From: Pseudopedobacter sp038243635 | Lineage (GTDB): Bacteria; Bacteroidota; Bacteroidia; Sphingobacteriales; Sphingobacteriaceae | NCBI GenBank assembly: GCA_038243635.1 | Contig: JBBSQW010000017.1 | Location: 23,206 to 87,205, forward strand | Direction: 5' to 3' | Length of the DNA: 64,000 nucleotides | In this document: one piece after another, positions 62,988 to 64,000 of the stretch | Position numbering within the stretch: the first letter of the stretch is position 1 | Layout: each line of letters starts with the position of its first letter | Translations under genes and position numbers: made by a program | Notes under the pieces: model-generated | Databases searched by the model: none | The model's input: only the letters and a program-made list of their open reading frames with translations | Told to the model about the DNA's origin: nothing

Positions 62988-64000
62988 ATGGGTCGCAAAT
63001 TATTATTAGAACACATTAACGTACCAGGAATAAACACTTTTCAAGTTTATCGTGAGAAAGGTGGCTACCGTTCAGTGGAGAAGGCTTTGAAAACAATGTC
63101 GACAGATGATGTTGTTGAAGAAGTTAAAAAATCCGGTTTACGTGGTCGTGGTGGTGCGGGTTTCCCTACCGGGTTAAAGTGGAGTTTTTTGGCCAAGCCA
63201 GAAGGAGTTGCTCGTTACCTAGTTTGCAATGCCGATGAGTCTGAGCCGGGAACTTTTAAAGATCGTTACTTAATGACCCACATTCCTCATGCTTTAATTG
63301 AAGGAATGATTACTTCCAGCTATGCGTTGGGAGCACATACAAGTTATATATATGTTAGAGGTGAAATGATGCCTCAAATCAGAATTTTAGAAAATGCAAT
63401 TGCTGAAGCTAAAGAAGCTGGTTTTTTAGGTAAAAATATATTAGGAACAGGTTATGATTTAGAATTATACGTTCAGCCTGGTGCTGGAGCTTATATCTGC
63501 GGAGAGGAAACTGCATTACTAGAATCATTAGAAGGTAAAAGAGGAAACCCAAGAATTAAACCACCTTTCCCTGCAATTGCCGGTTTATACGGTTGTCCAA
63601 CGGTGGTAAATAACGTGGAAACTATTGCTGCGGTTGTTCCAATCATCAATGATGGTGGCGAAGAATATGCTAAAATAGGAATTGGCCGTTCAACAGGTAC
63701 CAAATTAATTTCTGCGTCTGGTAATATAAACAAACCAGGAGTTTATGAAATTGAAATGGGTATTACCGTTGAAGATTTTATTTATTCCGACGAGTATTGC
63801 GGAGGAATTGCAAACGGAAAAAGACTGAAAGCAGTTGTTGCTGGAGGTTCTTCTGTTCCAATTTTACCAGCAAACTTAGTGTTGAATTTAGCGAATGGCG
63901 AAAAACGCTTAATGTCTTATGAATCTTTATCTGAAGGTGGTTTCATCACCGGAACGATGTTAGGTTCTGGAGGTTTTATAGCGTTTGACGAAGATCAATC
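62988..64000 (+). CDS. nuoF: NADH-quinone oxidoreductase subunit F (partial)
   Basis: ATG 62988 begins MGRKLLLEHINVPGINTFQV, and the frame is open to the window end (337 codons). It has the NADH-binding GLRGRGGAGFPTGLKW, FMN-site NADESEPGTFKDR, and GAGAYICGEETALLESLEGK with PRIKPPFPA. The C-terminal [4Fe-4S] Cys ligands lie beyond the window. It takes electrons from NADH through FMN into complex I on the cytoplasmic side. Confidence 0.96.
   Translation, partial: MGRKLLLEHINVPGINTFQVYREKGGYRSVEKALKTMSTDDVVEEVKKSGLRGRGGAGFPTGLKWSFLAKPEGVARYLVCNADESEPGTFKDRYLMTHIPHALIEGMITSSYALGAHTSYIYVRGEMMPQIRILENAIAEAKEAGFLGKNILGTGYDLELYVQPGAGAYICGEETALLESLEGKRGNPRIKPPFPAIAGLYGCPTVVNNVETIAAVVPIINDGGEEYAKIGIGRSTGTKLISASGNINKPGVYEIEMGITVEDFIYSDEYCGGIANGKRLKAVVAGGSSVPILPANLVLNLANGEKRLMSYESLSEGGFITGTMLGSGGFIAFDEDQ

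Overview
The window looks like chromosome from a Bacteroidota bacterium, most likely Sphingobacteriaceae (Pedobacter-like). Supporting evidence is the low GC content, -7/-33 promoters of the TAnnTTTG type, a type IX secretion C-terminal sorting domain, a bacillithiol gene (bshA), class-typical membrane families and many SxC/AxC lipoprotein signals. No rRNA, tRNA or CRISPR array was seen.

Layout. 1-3.3 kb: an accessory patch with a class III Fic adenylyltransferase, an overlapping 36-residue ORF, and a large methyltransferase/nuclease-like protein carrying a 44-bp palindrome inside its coding sequence. 3.3-15.1 kb: mostly core genes (polA, bshA, a lipoprotein, a serine hydrolase, mutL, two rhomboids, an endonuclease/exonuclease/phosphatase-fold protein). 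15.2-25.6 kb: a decayed accessory region. It holds a transglutaminase-like gene broken by an internal ~400-bp inversion; a polymorphic-toxin-like locus (shared N-terminal domain, Gly/Ser linker, variable C-terminal domains, small exported proteins after each) with a truncated second cassette and remnants; and a frameshifted O-antigen-ligase-type gene. 25.9-39.8 kb: core genes (cysS, tag, a glycosyltransferase, DUF6427 protein, coaX, an outer-membrane protein, lptC, dapF, a DegP-type protease, sdhCAB). 39.9-45.2 kb: a ruined RelBE-type module, a 2-oxoglutarate oxygenase, and a 5'-truncated T9SS cargo gene. 45.2-52.1 kb: a minus-strand series of exported lipoproteins and outer-membrane proteins, including two probable seven-bladed propellers and a collagen-like protein. 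52.3-56.8 kb: a divergent sigma factor / membrane TPR protein / periplasmic CHAT protease set. 56.9-59.4 kb: small surface proteins and fragments. 59.5-64 kb: the start of the nuo operon (nuoA-F, nuoF cut by the window end).

Themes. Respiratory genes form two operons (sdhCAB, nuoABCDEF...), and both carry related short repeats in one intergenic gap. Envelope genes dominate the accessory parts. Eight accessory genes are each interrupted by a one-base indel, seven of them next to a homopolymer, while every housekeeping gene reads through. This could be real decay, slippage switching, or sequencing error; raw reads would decide. The best candidates for an undescribed system are the linker-type toxin locus at 17.6-23.6 kb and the sigma/TPR/CHAT set at 52.3-56.8 kb.
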